Source: GCA-2718035 sp964435285
GTDB lineage: Bacteria; Bacteroidota; Bacteroidia; Flavobacteriales; TMED113
Direction: 5' to 3'
Assembly (NCBI GenBank): GCA_964435285.1
Contig: CAYSYA010000008.1
Location: 34,334-98,333 of the forward strand
DNA: 64,000 bases
The notes beneath the pieces are model-generated. The model ran no database searches, had not been told where the DNA came from, and saw nothing but the letters and a program-made list of their open reading frames with translations. A program made the translations under genes and the position numbers. Positions 43,396-52,285 of this stretch are shown piece after piece; positions within the stretch are counted from its first letter, which is position 1, and every line of letters begins with the position of its first letter.

Positions 43396-46254
43396 ATGAA
43401 AAATTTTATTCTTTTATTTACTTTATTATTTAGTTATCAAGTCTATTCACAAATAAATCTTTTTCAGCTTAGTTTAGATGAGAATAATAATTTAACAAAT
43501 AATCCTGAAAACTCTATTTCTCTAAATGTAAATGAAGTTTATTTAAATTTAATTAAAGAAACAAAACCATGTGAATTACAAATTATAATTCCATTTTTAG
43601 ATGGAAGTAATTTAAAATTAAATTTAGAATCTTTTGATGTATTTAAATCTGACTTTAAATTAATAAGAAATACCTCTCAAGGAATTATTATTGAAGAATA
43701 TAATCCAAAAATTTTATCATATCGAATAAAAGGAGAGAATTTATCAGGTGTTTTTAATTTCTTAGAAAATAATATAATTGCAACAATAAAATATGAAAAT
43801 AAAGCATATGAATTAAAAGGCGAAAAAAACAATGCATATGTCTTATTTGATATTTCTGATAGCGTTGTTGCTGATAATTATGAATGTCACACCGAAGACG
43901 TTGATTTTATAAGTTCAAACCCTAACCCTCAGAACATTGAACAAAATAGTACAGAATGCGTCGAGATGGGAATAGACACAGATTATTTCACTTTTTTAGA
44001 ATTTGATAGTAATTGTTATGATGTTGTTGAGTGGGCTTTAGCAGTTCTTGCGGGTGTTAGTGAAATTTATATGTTTGAACTTGATGAGGAAGTACTATTA
44101 CAAGCAAAATATATTAATGTCAGGGAATTTGAAGATAATTATTTTGATCTTAATGATTGTTCTGATATGTTAACTGAACTTGGTGATTACTGGACATCAA
44201 ACCCCTTAAGTACATTACAAAATGAAGTTGATTTAGTTCATTTATTTACCAGAAAACAAGCAAATGGCGGTGTAGCATGGGTTGATGGTTTTTGTAATAC
44301 TCAATATAAATACGGAGTAAGTAGTGGATTAAATACCAATCTTAATTATGACTACCCTGATAATACACCATTTAGTTATAATATGGCTTATGTTGGTCAT
44401 GAATTAGGTCATAATTTTGGAGCAAATCATACTCATTGGTGTGGTTGGGATGCAGATAGTTCTCTTGGTTTTGGAGGAGGGGCAATTGATTCATGTTATC
44501 CAGTAGAAGGTAATTGTTCTGAACCAGGAAATCCAAATATTGGTACTATCATGAGTTATTGTGATTTAGCAGGAATAACATCGGCATTACAATTTCACCC
44601 TGTAGTTAAGTCACAAGCTTTATTTCCTAATATCTTTAGTAATCAAGCTAACTGCTTTGGAAACTGTGGTGAATTAGAAACATCCTGTGAAGGTACATTT
44701 ATATATGGATGCACTAGTGAATTAGCTGATAATTACAACCCAGATGCAAATGTTGATGATGGTAGTTGTTTTTGTGAAAGTTATATAGAGTTTTATTTAG
44801 AAACTGACTATTGGAGTAGTGAAATAAGTTGGGAAATTATTGATTCTGAACAATCGATAATTTACTCCGGAAATAATTATTCAAATGGTGGAATTACAGT
44901 TGATGAAAATTATTGTTTAAGTCCAGGTTGCTATCAGTTTTTAATTTTAGATTCTTACGGAGATGGTCTCTCTAGTAACAATACTGCTGGAAATACCCCA
45001 AATTACTATATTTTAAATAATAGTAATGAATCTTTAGTTCAAATGACTAATACAAATTTTGGATCTGGAGAAACATATAATTTTTGTTTGGAGGATGCAG
45101 AATGTATAAGTGATGTTGATGCCGATGGAATTTGTGATGAAAATGAAATAATTGGCTGTCAAGATTCAACTGCTTGTAATTACAACCAAGATGCAACTGA
45201 TGCTGGTAACTGTACCTACGCAGAACAATATTTTGATTGTTCAGGTAATTGTATAAGTGATAATGACAATGATAATATTTGTAACGAATTAGATAATTGT
45301 CAAAATACTTTTAACCCTGACCAAATAGATGCTGATAATAATGGTATCGGGGATGCTTGTGAAAACGTTGTTGGTTGTACTGACGAGAATGCATGTAATT
45401 ATGATGCTGATGCAACTATTGAATGTAATTGTTGCAACTATTCTGATCAATATTATGATTGTGATGGAAATTGTTTAAATGATTTAAATAATAACGGAAT
45501 ATGTGATGAATTAGAAGAAATTGTATTTGGTTGTATTGATGAAACTGCCTGTAATTATTCTCCTCTCGCAAATACAGATGATGGCTCTTGTGAGTACCAA
45601 AATGAATGTGAAAGCTGTTCTGGAGATACCTCATGTATAGGTTGTACTGATACTGATGCTTGTAACTTTAATTCAGTTGCTACTATTGATAATGGTTCGT
45701 GCGAATACCCAGATATTTATTATGATTGTTTTGGTAATTGTTTAAATGACGTTGATCAAGATAATGTATGCGATGAACTTGATAATTGTGTAGAAATATT
45801 TAATCCAAATCAAGTTGATACAGATAATGATGGAGTAGGAGATGAGTGTGCTTGTGAACAAATGATTATAATTGGTGAAAATGTCGTAGAATCTGGTACT
45901 GTTGAATCTTATGATTTAGCAAATCAAATTAATAACAATTACGTATGGTCTGTTGTCAACGGTGAAATTGTCTGGGATTCTGCTACTGATTCTAGTATTT
46001 CTATTGCTTGGGGAGACCAAGGTTCTGGAACAGTAATAATTACACAACTTTTTGGTAATGGTTTATTTTGTGAAACTACATTAGATGTTATCATTTTACC
46101 ATCTACAACGAGTATAGATGAAATATTTTTACCTAACGAGATATATAAAGTGACTGATATTTTAGGTAAAGAAGTTAAAATTAGTCAAACAAACTCTGTT
46201 TTAATTGTTTATTTTAAAAATGGAGATGTGAAGAAAATATATAAATCAAAATAA
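43396..46254 (+). CDS. Secreted reprolysin-like zinc metalloprotease with GCTD repeats and a T9SS-type tail
   Basis: Extracellular protease of 952 residues. The signal peptide MKNFILLFTLLFSYQVYSQ precedes a pro-region (about 20-190) and the M12B-like catalytic domain (about 190-420). This has the zinc motif HELGHNFGANH (H335, E336, H339, H345) and a downstream Met-turn TIMSYC (M386). Then come a Cys-containing SYGDG beta-sandwich, five GCTD-type Cys repeats mixed with DxDxDG loops, and a PKD-like domain. The C-terminal 40 residues (KVTDILGKEVKI...VYFKNGDVKKIYKSK) match the short tails on the following secreted proteins and are probably a T9SS sorting signal. Substrate unknown. Confidence 0.9.
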   Translation: MKNFILLFTLLFSYQVYSQINLFQLSLDENNNLTNNPENSISLNVNEVYLNLIKETKPCELQIIIPFLDGSNLKLNLESFDVFKSDFKLIRNTSQGIIIEEYNPKILSYRIKGENLSGVFNFLENNIIATIKYENKAYELKGEKNNAYVLFDISDSVVADNYECHTEDVDFISSNPNPQNIEQNSTECVEMGIDTDYFTFLEFDSNCYDVVEWALAVLAGVSEIYMFELDEEVLLQAKYINVREFEDNYFDLNDCSDMLTELGDYWTSNPLSTLQNEVDLVHLFTRKQANGGVAWVDGFCNTQYKYGVSSGLNTNLNYDYPDNTPFSYNMAYVGHELGHNFGANHTHWCGWDADSSLGFGGGAIDSCYPVEGNCSEPGNPNIGTIMSYCDLAGITSALQFHPVVKSQALFPNIFSNQANCFGNCGELETSCEGTFIYGCTSELADNYNPDANVDDGSCFCESYIEFYLETDYWSSEISWEIIDSEQSIIYSGNNYSNGGITVDENYCLSPGCYQFLILDSYGDGLSSNNTAGNTPNYYILNNSNESLVQMTNTNFGSGETYNFCLEDAECISDVDADGICDENEIIGCQDSTACNYNQDATDAGNCTYAEQYFDCSGNCISDNDNDNICNELDNCQNTFNPDQIDADNNGIGDACENVVGCTDENACNYDADATIECNCCNYSDQYYDCDGNCLNDLNNNGICDELEEIVFGCIDETACNYSPLANTDDGSCEYQNECESCSGDTSCIGCTDTDACNFNSVATIDNGSCEYPDIYYDCFGNCLNDVDQDNVCDELDNCVEIFNPNQVDTDNDGVGDECACEQMIIIGENVVESGTVESYDLANQINNNYVWSVVNGEIVWDSATDSSISIAWGDQGSGTVIITQLFGNGLFCETTLDVIILPSTTSIDEIFLPNEIYKVTDILGKEVKISQTNSVLIVYFKNGDVKKIYKSK

Positions 46255-46292
46255 AAACTAACAGTATATAATTAATTAAAAAATAGTTATTT

Positions 46293-46850
46293 ATGGCTTT
46301 AACACCCACAAAAAATATACCTCTTGGCTTTTTGGCACCTCATTTTAATTTATTTAATCCATTAACCAATAAAAAAGTTGACTTAAATGAGATTAAAGGT
46401 AGCAAAGCAACTGTGATTATTTTTATGTGTAATCACTGTCCATACGTTATACATATTTTAGATCAGTTAGTTAAAATAGCAAATGATTACACAGAAAAAC
46501 AAATAGCATTTATTGGTATTAATTCAAATAATATTATTTCTCACCCTCAAGATTCACCAGAGAATATGGTTAAATTAATAAATGAATATAATATACCATT
46601 TCATTATCTTTTTGATGAAACTCAAGAAGTCGCTAAAGCATATGATGCTGCCTGCACACCTGATTTCAGTGTCTTTGATAAAAATATGAAATGTGTGTAT
46701 AGAGGACAAATTGATTCATCTAGACCTGGTAACAAATTACCAAATAATGGAAGAGATTTAAGAGGTGTTTTAGAAAACATTTTAAATAATAAATCTATTT
46801 CTGAAAAACAAATTCCTTCAATAGGTTGCAATATCAAGTGGAAGAACTAA
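46293..46850 (+). CDS. Thioredoxin-family protein with CxxC (AhpC/TlpA-like)
   Basis: A 185-residue thioredoxin-fold oxidoreductase without signal peptide, hence cytosolic. The redox pair is in IIFMCNHCPYV (C46 and C49). The strand order continues FIGINSN, then IPFHYLFDETQEVAKAY, then cis-Pro TPDFSVFDKN, and GQIDSSRPGNKLPN. This resembles the redoxin/AhpC-TSA family whose members often have the active motif CNHCPY. It is a single gene between the metalloprotease and the esterase operon, with no obvious partner. Confidence 0.88.
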   Translation: MALTPTKNIPLGFLAPHFNLFNPLTNKKVDLNEIKGSKATVIIFMCNHCPYVIHILDQLVKIANDYTEKQIAFIGINSNNIISHPQDSPENMVKLINEYNIPFHYLFDETQEVAKAYDAACTPDFSVFDKNMKCVYRGQIDSSRPGNKLPNNGRDLRGVLENILNNKSISEKQIPSIGCNIKWKN

Positions 46851-46921
46851 AAATTAAATTAATGTAAATAATAAATTTTATATTCATTAACTTGATGTTA
46901 GTTTTAAACATAAATATCAAA

Positions 46922-47944
46922 ATGAAAAAATATGTTTTTTTTTACTTTTTAATTTTCTTTTATTCATTTTCTCAAGAAGCAGTTCAAGGAATTCTCACCC
47001 ACGACAATTTGGAAAGAGAATATATCCTTTATATTCCTAGTTCATACAATGGAGAGGAATCTGTTCCTTTGGTTCTAAATTTGCATGGATACACTAGTAA
47101 TGCGGGTGAACAAATGGTTTATAGTAATTTAATTGAAGTTGCAGATACTGCTAATTTTTTATTAGTTCATCCAATGGGAACAATTAATGAGTTTAATGAA
47201 CCTTTTTGGAACTCCTGGCAATTGAGTGATGTTGATGACATTGGTTTTTTAAATTCTTTAATTGATTTTTTAGGAAATGAATATAATATTGACTTAGATA
47301 GAGTTTATAGTACTGGTTTCTCAAATGGTGGATATATGAGTTATACATTGGCTTGTGAACTCAGTGATAAAATTGCTGCTATCGCATCAGTTACGGGAAG
47401 TATGTACATTAATCAACCTATTTTATGTAATCCAGAACGACCAATACCAGTAATGCAAATTCACGGCACAATGGATTTAACAGTACCTTATATAGGCTCT
47501 AATACATCAGAGTCTATAGACGATGTAATTTCATTTTGGGTTAATTTTAATGAGTGCTCAAACAATCCATCTTTTTTCTCTCTTCCTAATATTAATACTT
47601 TTGATAATTCTTTTGTTGAGCATTACATATATTCTGACGGAAATAACAATTCATCTGTAGAATTATATAAAGTAATCAACGGAGGGCATACTTGGCCCGG
47701 AGCCTACATTCCTTTTGCTGGAATTAATACAAATCAAGATTTCAGTGCATCAGAAAAAATATGGCAATTTTTCTCAAATTATGATATTAATGGATTGATA
47801 GAAACTGTAAACGTTAACGAAATAGAAAAAGAAGAAAAAAAGCTAATTAATACTTTTGATATTTTAGGTAGAGAAACCTTTAAAAAGGGTCTAATTATTG
47901 AACTATATAATGATGGTTCATTTTCTAAAAAATTTAAATTATGA
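46922..47944 (+). CDS. Secreted PHB-depolymerase/feruloyl-esterase-like alpha/beta hydrolase 1
   Basis: Extracellular esterase of 340 residues, counted from the ATG at 46922, where the signal peptide MKKYVFFYFLIFFYSFSQ begins. An upstream ATG at 46892 is possible but weaker. Motifs of the LpqC/polyhydroxybutyrate depolymerase family: oxyanion LNLHGYTSNAGEQ, the nucleophile elbow TGFSNGGYMS (S134), HGTMDLTVPY (acid) and GGHTWPGA (His). The last 35 residues (INTFDILGRE...IIELYNDGSFSKKFKL) form the short T9SS-type tail seen on the neighbours. The stop overlaps the next start by ATGA. Natural substrates could be polyesters or esterified polysaccharides. Confidence 0.88.
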   Translation: MKKYVFFYFLIFFYSFSQEAVQGILTHDNLEREYILYIPSSYNGEESVPLVLNLHGYTSNAGEQMVYSNLIEVADTANFLLVHPMGTINEFNEPFWNSWQLSDVDDIGFLNSLIDFLGNEYNIDLDRVYSTGFSNGGYMSYTLACELSDKIAAIASVTGSMYINQPILCNPERPIPVMQIHGTMDLTVPYIGSNTSESIDDVISFWVNFNECSNNPSFFSLPNINTFDNSFVEHYIYSDGNNNSSVELYKVINGGHTWPGAYIPFAGINTNQDFSASEKIWQFFSNYDINGLIETVNVNEIEKEEKKLINTFDILGRETFKKGLIIELYNDGSFSKKFKL

Positions 47945-49329
47945 AAAAAATTATATTATTGATTTTATTACCAATTTTATCTTATACTCAATGTAATGAA
48001 GGTGAATTTCCAATTTATATGACAACATCAACAGGGGAATGGGCTTATGAAATGTCTTGGGGATTGTGGGATTATGATTCATGGATGCAAGGAAATCCAT
48101 CCCCTGAAAACTCAGTTATATTTTTCCAAGGATCTGAAAACTTTCAAACAGAAAGTTTTGATGGATGTTTACCCAATTCTGGTTGTTACATGATTGCTGG
48201 TTATGATAGTTACGGAGATGGTTGGAATGGAGGGAATTTAACTGTAAGCGTTAACAATAGTAAGGAACCAATTAATTATGAAATGTATAATGGCACATGG
48301 GAGTACTGGACTTTCGAGGTAAATAGTAAATTATGTAACTGGGAGATTCCTGGTTGTACAAATACTGAAGCTGTTAATTATAACGACCAAGCAACTATTG
48401 ATGATGGTTCTTGTTTACTCCCAAACTATTTTGAGTGGGAAAACCTTCAAAGGGAGTACTTTCTTTACATACCTGAAAATTTACAAAAAAATGCAGCTTT
48501 GGTATTTGTATTACATGGCTATTGGGGTGAAGGTTCTGATATGATAGGTTTGTTTGAAGATCAGGCTGACCAGTATGGATTTATTGTTTGTTACCCAACT
48601 GGATTGCAAGATAATTATGGAACTAATCACTGGAATGCAAATTTCAATGAAATTATGACATCTGTAGATGATACTGGATTCTTAACTAATTTAGCATTAA
48701 AACTTCATCAAGATTTTAATTTAAACCCAGAAAAAACTTTTTCATGTGGTATGTCAAATGGGGGATATATGAGTTGGTCATTAGCATGTAATGCACCTGA
48801 AACCTTTAAAGCAATCGCTTCAGTAACAGGAACTATGAGTGGTCCTGATTGGGAAGAGTGTAATCCAAATGAACTTATTCCAGTAATGCAAATAAGTGGT
48901 ACAGATGATAATGTTGTTCCAATGGATGGTTCAATGCAGTATATTGATGAAGGTTGGGGAGGTGCTCCAGATATTTATTCGATAATGGATTTTTGGAGTA
49001 GTTTGCACGTTTGTAATGAAACAGAGACAACTAATTACAATTTTGATTATCCTACAGAAAAAACAACTTATTCTGACTGTAACGATAATTCAAATGAATT
49101 AAGGCTTTATGTAGCATCGGGAATGGGACATGACTGGCCATCTTTTGCTGAAGAAGAAATATGGGATTTTTTTATGCAGGTTAGTGATAACAACTCAGTT
49201 ATTGAAGATAATTACTCTGAAAATGAATTAATAAAAACAATTGATATTCTAGGAAGAGAAGCTCAGGAAAATAGATTTAAAATTGAAATTTATAAAAACG
49301 GTATTGCAAAAAAGAAATATAGACTATGA
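47941..49329 (+). CDS. Secreted PHB-depolymerase/feruloyl-esterase-like alpha/beta hydrolase 2
   Basis: Paralogue of the previous gene, 462 residues. After the signal peptide (residues 1-17) it has an extra beta-sandwich domain (about 18-130) containing GCYMIAGYDSYGDGWNGG, then one GCTD-type repeat (about 138-158). The esterase core follows: FVLHGYWGEGSDM, the elbow CGMSNGGYMSW (S272), SGTDDNVVP (acid) and GMGHDWPSF (His). The same type of short tail closes it (IKTIDILGREAQ...IEIYKNGIAKKKYRL). The ATG overlaps the upstream stop by 4 bases and its own stop overlaps the next ATG. Tandem duplication followed by domain gain is the likely origin. Confidence 0.88.
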   Translation: MKKIILLILLPILSYTQCNEGEFPIYMTTSTGEWAYEMSWGLWDYDSWMQGNPSPENSVIFFQGSENFQTESFDGCLPNSGCYMIAGYDSYGDGWNGGNLTVSVNNSKEPINYEMYNGTWEYWTFEVNSKLCNWEIPGCTNTEAVNYNDQATIDDGSCLLPNYFEWENLQREYFLYIPENLQKNAALVFVLHGYWGEGSDMIGLFEDQADQYGFIVCYPTGLQDNYGTNHWNANFNEIMTSVDDTGFLTNLALKLHQDFNLNPEKTFSCGMSNGGYMSWSLACNAPETFKAIASVTGTMSGPDWEECNPNELIPVMQISGTDDNVVPMDGSMQYIDEGWGGAPDIYSIMDFWSSLHVCNETETTNYNFDYPTEKTTYSDCNDNSNELRLYVASGMGHDWPSFAEEEIWDFFMQVSDNNSVIEDNYSENELIKTIDILGREAQENRFKIEIYKNGIAKKKYRL

Positions 49330-51329
49330 AAATAATTTTAAAAATAATGTTAATAATCCCTTTGTTAACATTTTCTCAAACAATTCAAGAACAAATAAAT
49401 CTTGCTGAAGAAGGTTCAATATTAAATATTGAAGATGGTACATATAACGAAACAATTTATATTAACAAATCAATAACATTAAACTGTAATAATAATTGTG
49501 TGATAGACGCATCAAATTTTGTTGGAGGTATCACGATTGAAGCAACTGATGTTACAATTAATGGTTTTGAAATTATAGGAAATAATGAAACTACATATGG
49601 AATAGTAATAACTCCAGTGTGTTCAAATATTAACATTACAAATAATGAAATACATGGTATGTCCTTACCCAATCAAGGTAATTCTTCTCCCTTATCATAT
49701 GGCATTTTAACATATGGAGAAATGACAAGCCTTCCTCAAAATTTAAATTTTTCAAATAATTATATTCATGATATTTCTGGTTCAGGAATTTCTTTAGGCT
49801 CATTTACTGGATCTGCTGTCATTTCTGGAAATACTATTGAAAATATTAACCCTGTTCAACTTTTAAACGAAAATTTTAATGTTGGTGTACAAGCTCAATT
49901 TTGTCAGTCCTTATTATTAAATGATAATAGTTTGTCCAATCTAATAATTGGAGCAAATTTAATTTTTACTAATGCTACTATTGAAAATAATAGCTATTCA
50001 GACGTTGTTTGTTTTCTTTCTCACTCTACTACTGCCTCAGTTAATTTTCAAGAAGAAATTGAATGGTGGAGTGTTAATGGAAATGTTGAATACGAAGGAC
50101 AGAATTTTGATGTTATTTCTTATTTTAATTCTTTAGATAATGCGATTTTAGCAGCTTCAATAAATGGTTCAGATATTATTTCTTATGACGGTACAATATA
50201 TGATAGTAATGGTAATCAAGGAGGTTGCGAGGATAATGAAACTCTATTAACTTTAAATTTTAACACAAACGAAGCTTCATCCTTTAATGTATCAAGTTTA
50301 TCAGGTAGTTTTTTATATAATTCTCCTGTTCTTGAAGGAGAGGGTAGTATTCAGGATTGTTTCTTGACAAATTTAGAAAGTGAGTGTCTATTCATAGAAA
50401 TTGAAGGAAATTTTAATTCTTGGTCATTAAATTGGATTGGCCTAAATGGTAATACACAAATCTTAAATCAAGATAATTTGGTCAGTAATTACATTGGAGA
50501 AGGGTGTTCTGAAGGTTGTACTGATTCATTAGCTTGTAATTTTAACCCTGATTCAAATATAGATGATGATTCATGTATATATGCTGAACTATATTATGAT
50601 TGTGATGGGAATTGTTTATCTGATTTAGATGGTGATGGAGTATGTGATGAATTAGAAATTGAAGGATGTGATGATCAAGATGCATGTAACTATAATCCAA
50701 ATCTAACTGAGATTAATAATGATTTATGTGAATATCTTTCGTGTATCTGTGATAGTGGATATATATTTTTTTCACTTTCTTATTCATCCAATGGGACATC
50801 CTATCTAGATATTTCTAATTATTCAGGAACAATATTACATGATTTTGTTTTAGAAGATGATGAAGAAACTATAGAAGGATGTTTTCAAGCAGACATAGAA
50901 AATGACTGTTTTTTTATTTCAGCTGAAGAAAACTTAATCTCTTGGAACTTTATGTATGTAAGTCAGTTTGGGGAACAAATAGAATTAACGAATAATAGCA
51001 TTAATAATTACTTCGGAGATCAATGTATAAATGGTTGTATTTACGCAATCATTAATCAAACTATTACATGTAATTATGATTCAAATGCAATTATTGATGA
51101 TGGTACCTGTGCTGTTCCTGGAGATGATTGTGTACTGAGTGACGGTACTATTAGTACATATAATGATTTTTGTGAGTGTGAGGGTGAAATTTCAAATATT
51201 TTAGATTATGAAGATAACAAAAACATTATTAAAGCTATTGACTTATTAGGTAGAGAAAAGAAAAAAAACAAAGGTTTTTATATTGAAATATATAATGATG
51301 GTAGTGTAAATAAAAAATTTAAAATATGA
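49326..51329 (+). CDS. Secreted parallel beta-helix protein with GCTD repeats and short T9SS-type tail
   Basis: A 667-residue extracellular protein. After a signal peptide (residues 1-17), residues about 20-240 show right-handed beta-helix rungs of pectate-lyase or DUF1565 type (NIEDGTYNETIYINKSITL, VTINGFEIIGN, NITNNEIHGM, LNFSNNYIHDISGSGISLGS). No catalytic triad is evident, so it may bind or cleave a polysaccharide. Then come two similar roughly 90-residue beta domains and three GCTD-like repeats (GCTDSLACNFN, GCDDQDACNYN, ITCNYDSNA). The last 35 residues (IKAIDLLGREKK...IEIYNDGSVNKKFKI) form the common tail. Overlaps on both sides are ATGA. Confidence 0.85.
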   Translation: MKIILKIMLIIPLLTFSQTIQEQINLAEEGSILNIEDGTYNETIYINKSITLNCNNNCVIDASNFVGGITIEATDVTINGFEIIGNNETTYGIVITPVCSNINITNNEIHGMSLPNQGNSSPLSYGILTYGEMTSLPQNLNFSNNYIHDISGSGISLGSFTGSAVISGNTIENINPVQLLNENFNVGVQAQFCQSLLLNDNSLSNLIIGANLIFTNATIENNSYSDVVCFLSHSTTASVNFQEEIEWWSVNGNVEYEGQNFDVISYFNSLDNAILAASINGSDIISYDGTIYDSNGNQGGCEDNETLLTLNFNTNEASSFNVSSLSGSFLYNSPVLEGEGSIQDCFLTNLESECLFIEIEGNFNSWSLNWIGLNGNTQILNQDNLVSNYIGEGCSEGCTDSLACNFNPDSNIDDDSCIYAELYYDCDGNCLSDLDGDGVCDELEIEGCDDQDACNYNPNLTEINNDLCEYLSCICDSGYIFFSLSYSSNGTSYLDISNYSGTILHDFVLEDDEETIEGCFQADIENDCFFISAEENLISWNFMYVSQFGEQIELTNNSINNYFGDQCINGCIYAIINQTITCNYDSNAIIDDGTCAVPGDDCVLSDGTISTYNDFCECEGEISNILDYEDNKNIIKAIDLLGREKKKNKGFYIEIYNDGSVNKKFKI

Positions 51330-52285
51330 TAAAGTTTTTAAAACTACTTTTGTGTCCATTATTAATTTTTTCTCAATCATATAATGGTCCGGAAAGTATT
51401 GAATTTAACCCTTCAACTGAAAGCTATTTTATATCAAATTCAAATAATGGTCAAATTTTAGAACTAGATAGTAATAATGAGTTATCAATTTTTACTTCAA
51501 ATTTAGGAAATGGACCTCATGGCTTAGAAATAGTAGACAATGTTCTTTACGCTTGTAGTGGTGGACGATTAAAAGGATATGACTTAGATAATGGGAATCA
51601 AGTGTTAAATTTTAATGTAGGAGCATCATTTCTAAATGGAATAACAAAGTATATTGATGGTACAGGTTCATATTTATTTTTAACAGATTTTTCAGCAAGA
51701 AAGTTGTACAGATATAAAATTAATGATGAATCTATATCATCTATATGTGATTTTCCTAGAAATCCCAATGGTGTAATTTTAGAACCAATGAATAATAGTC
51801 TGTACGTGGTGACGTGGGGAAATAATGCTCCAATTTATGAAGTTGATTTTACAACAGAGGAGTTTTATACTGTAACAACAACTGATTTAAATAACCTAGA
51901 TGGTATATCTGTTGATGAGTGTGGTAATTTCTTAATTTCTGCATGGAGCACCAATTCAATACATAGGTTTAGTAATGATTTTTCTGAAAATGAAATTATT
52001 GTTGACGGTTTAAGTTACCCTGCTGATATAATTTATAATCAATTAAATAGTGTGATTGCAATTCCTAATTCAGGAAGTAATACTGTAGAATTTATAACAT
52101 ATTCTCCTTTTAATGAACCTTTAGGACTCTCATGGTGGTGCACAGATGGGCTTCAATTAAATAACCAAATTGAAGAAATCTTTATTGTTAAAACAATAGA
52201 TTTATTAGGGAGAGAAAATAATTCTAAAGGATTTGTAATTGAAATTTATAATAACGGAACTGTCAAAAAAAAATATAAAATATGA
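51326..52285 (+). CDS. Secreted SMP-30/NHL-like beta-propeller with short T9SS-type tail
   Basis: A 319-residue exported protein. The signal peptide (about 1-17) is followed by repeated propeller blades of SMP-30/NHL type: GPESIEFNPSTESYFISNSN, LGNGPHGLEIVDNVLYACSG, YLFLTDFSARKLYRYK, NLDGISVDECGNFLISAWS and YPADIIYNQLNSVIAIPNSG. Catalytic lactonase residues are not certain, so it could be a binding protein or sugar lactone hydrolase. The C-terminus (IVKTIDLLGREN...IEIYNNGTVKKKYKI) matches the common tail. The start overlaps the beta-helix gene and the stop overlaps the TonB/MORN gene, each by 4 bases. Confidence 0.83.
   Translation: MIKFLKLLLCPLLIFSQSYNGPESIEFNPSTESYFISNSNNGQILELDSNNELSIFTSNLGNGPHGLEIVDNVLYACSGGRLKGYDLDNGNQVLNFNVGASFLNGITKYIDGTGSYLFLTDFSARKLYRYKINDESISSICDFPRNPNGVILEPMNNSLYVVTWGNNAPIYEVDFTTEEFYTVTTTDLNNLDGISVDECGNFLISAWSTNSIHRFSNDFSENEIIVDGLSYPADIIYNQLNSVIAIPNSGSNTVEFITYSPFNEPLGLSWWCTDGLQLNNQIEEIFIVKTIDLLGRENNSKGFVIEIYNNGTVKKKYKI

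Noticed and set aside
46892..46921. Earlier ATG for esterase 1
   Set aside because: The ten added residues precede a complete signal peptide and would disrupt its basic start; the ATG at 46922 fits better.
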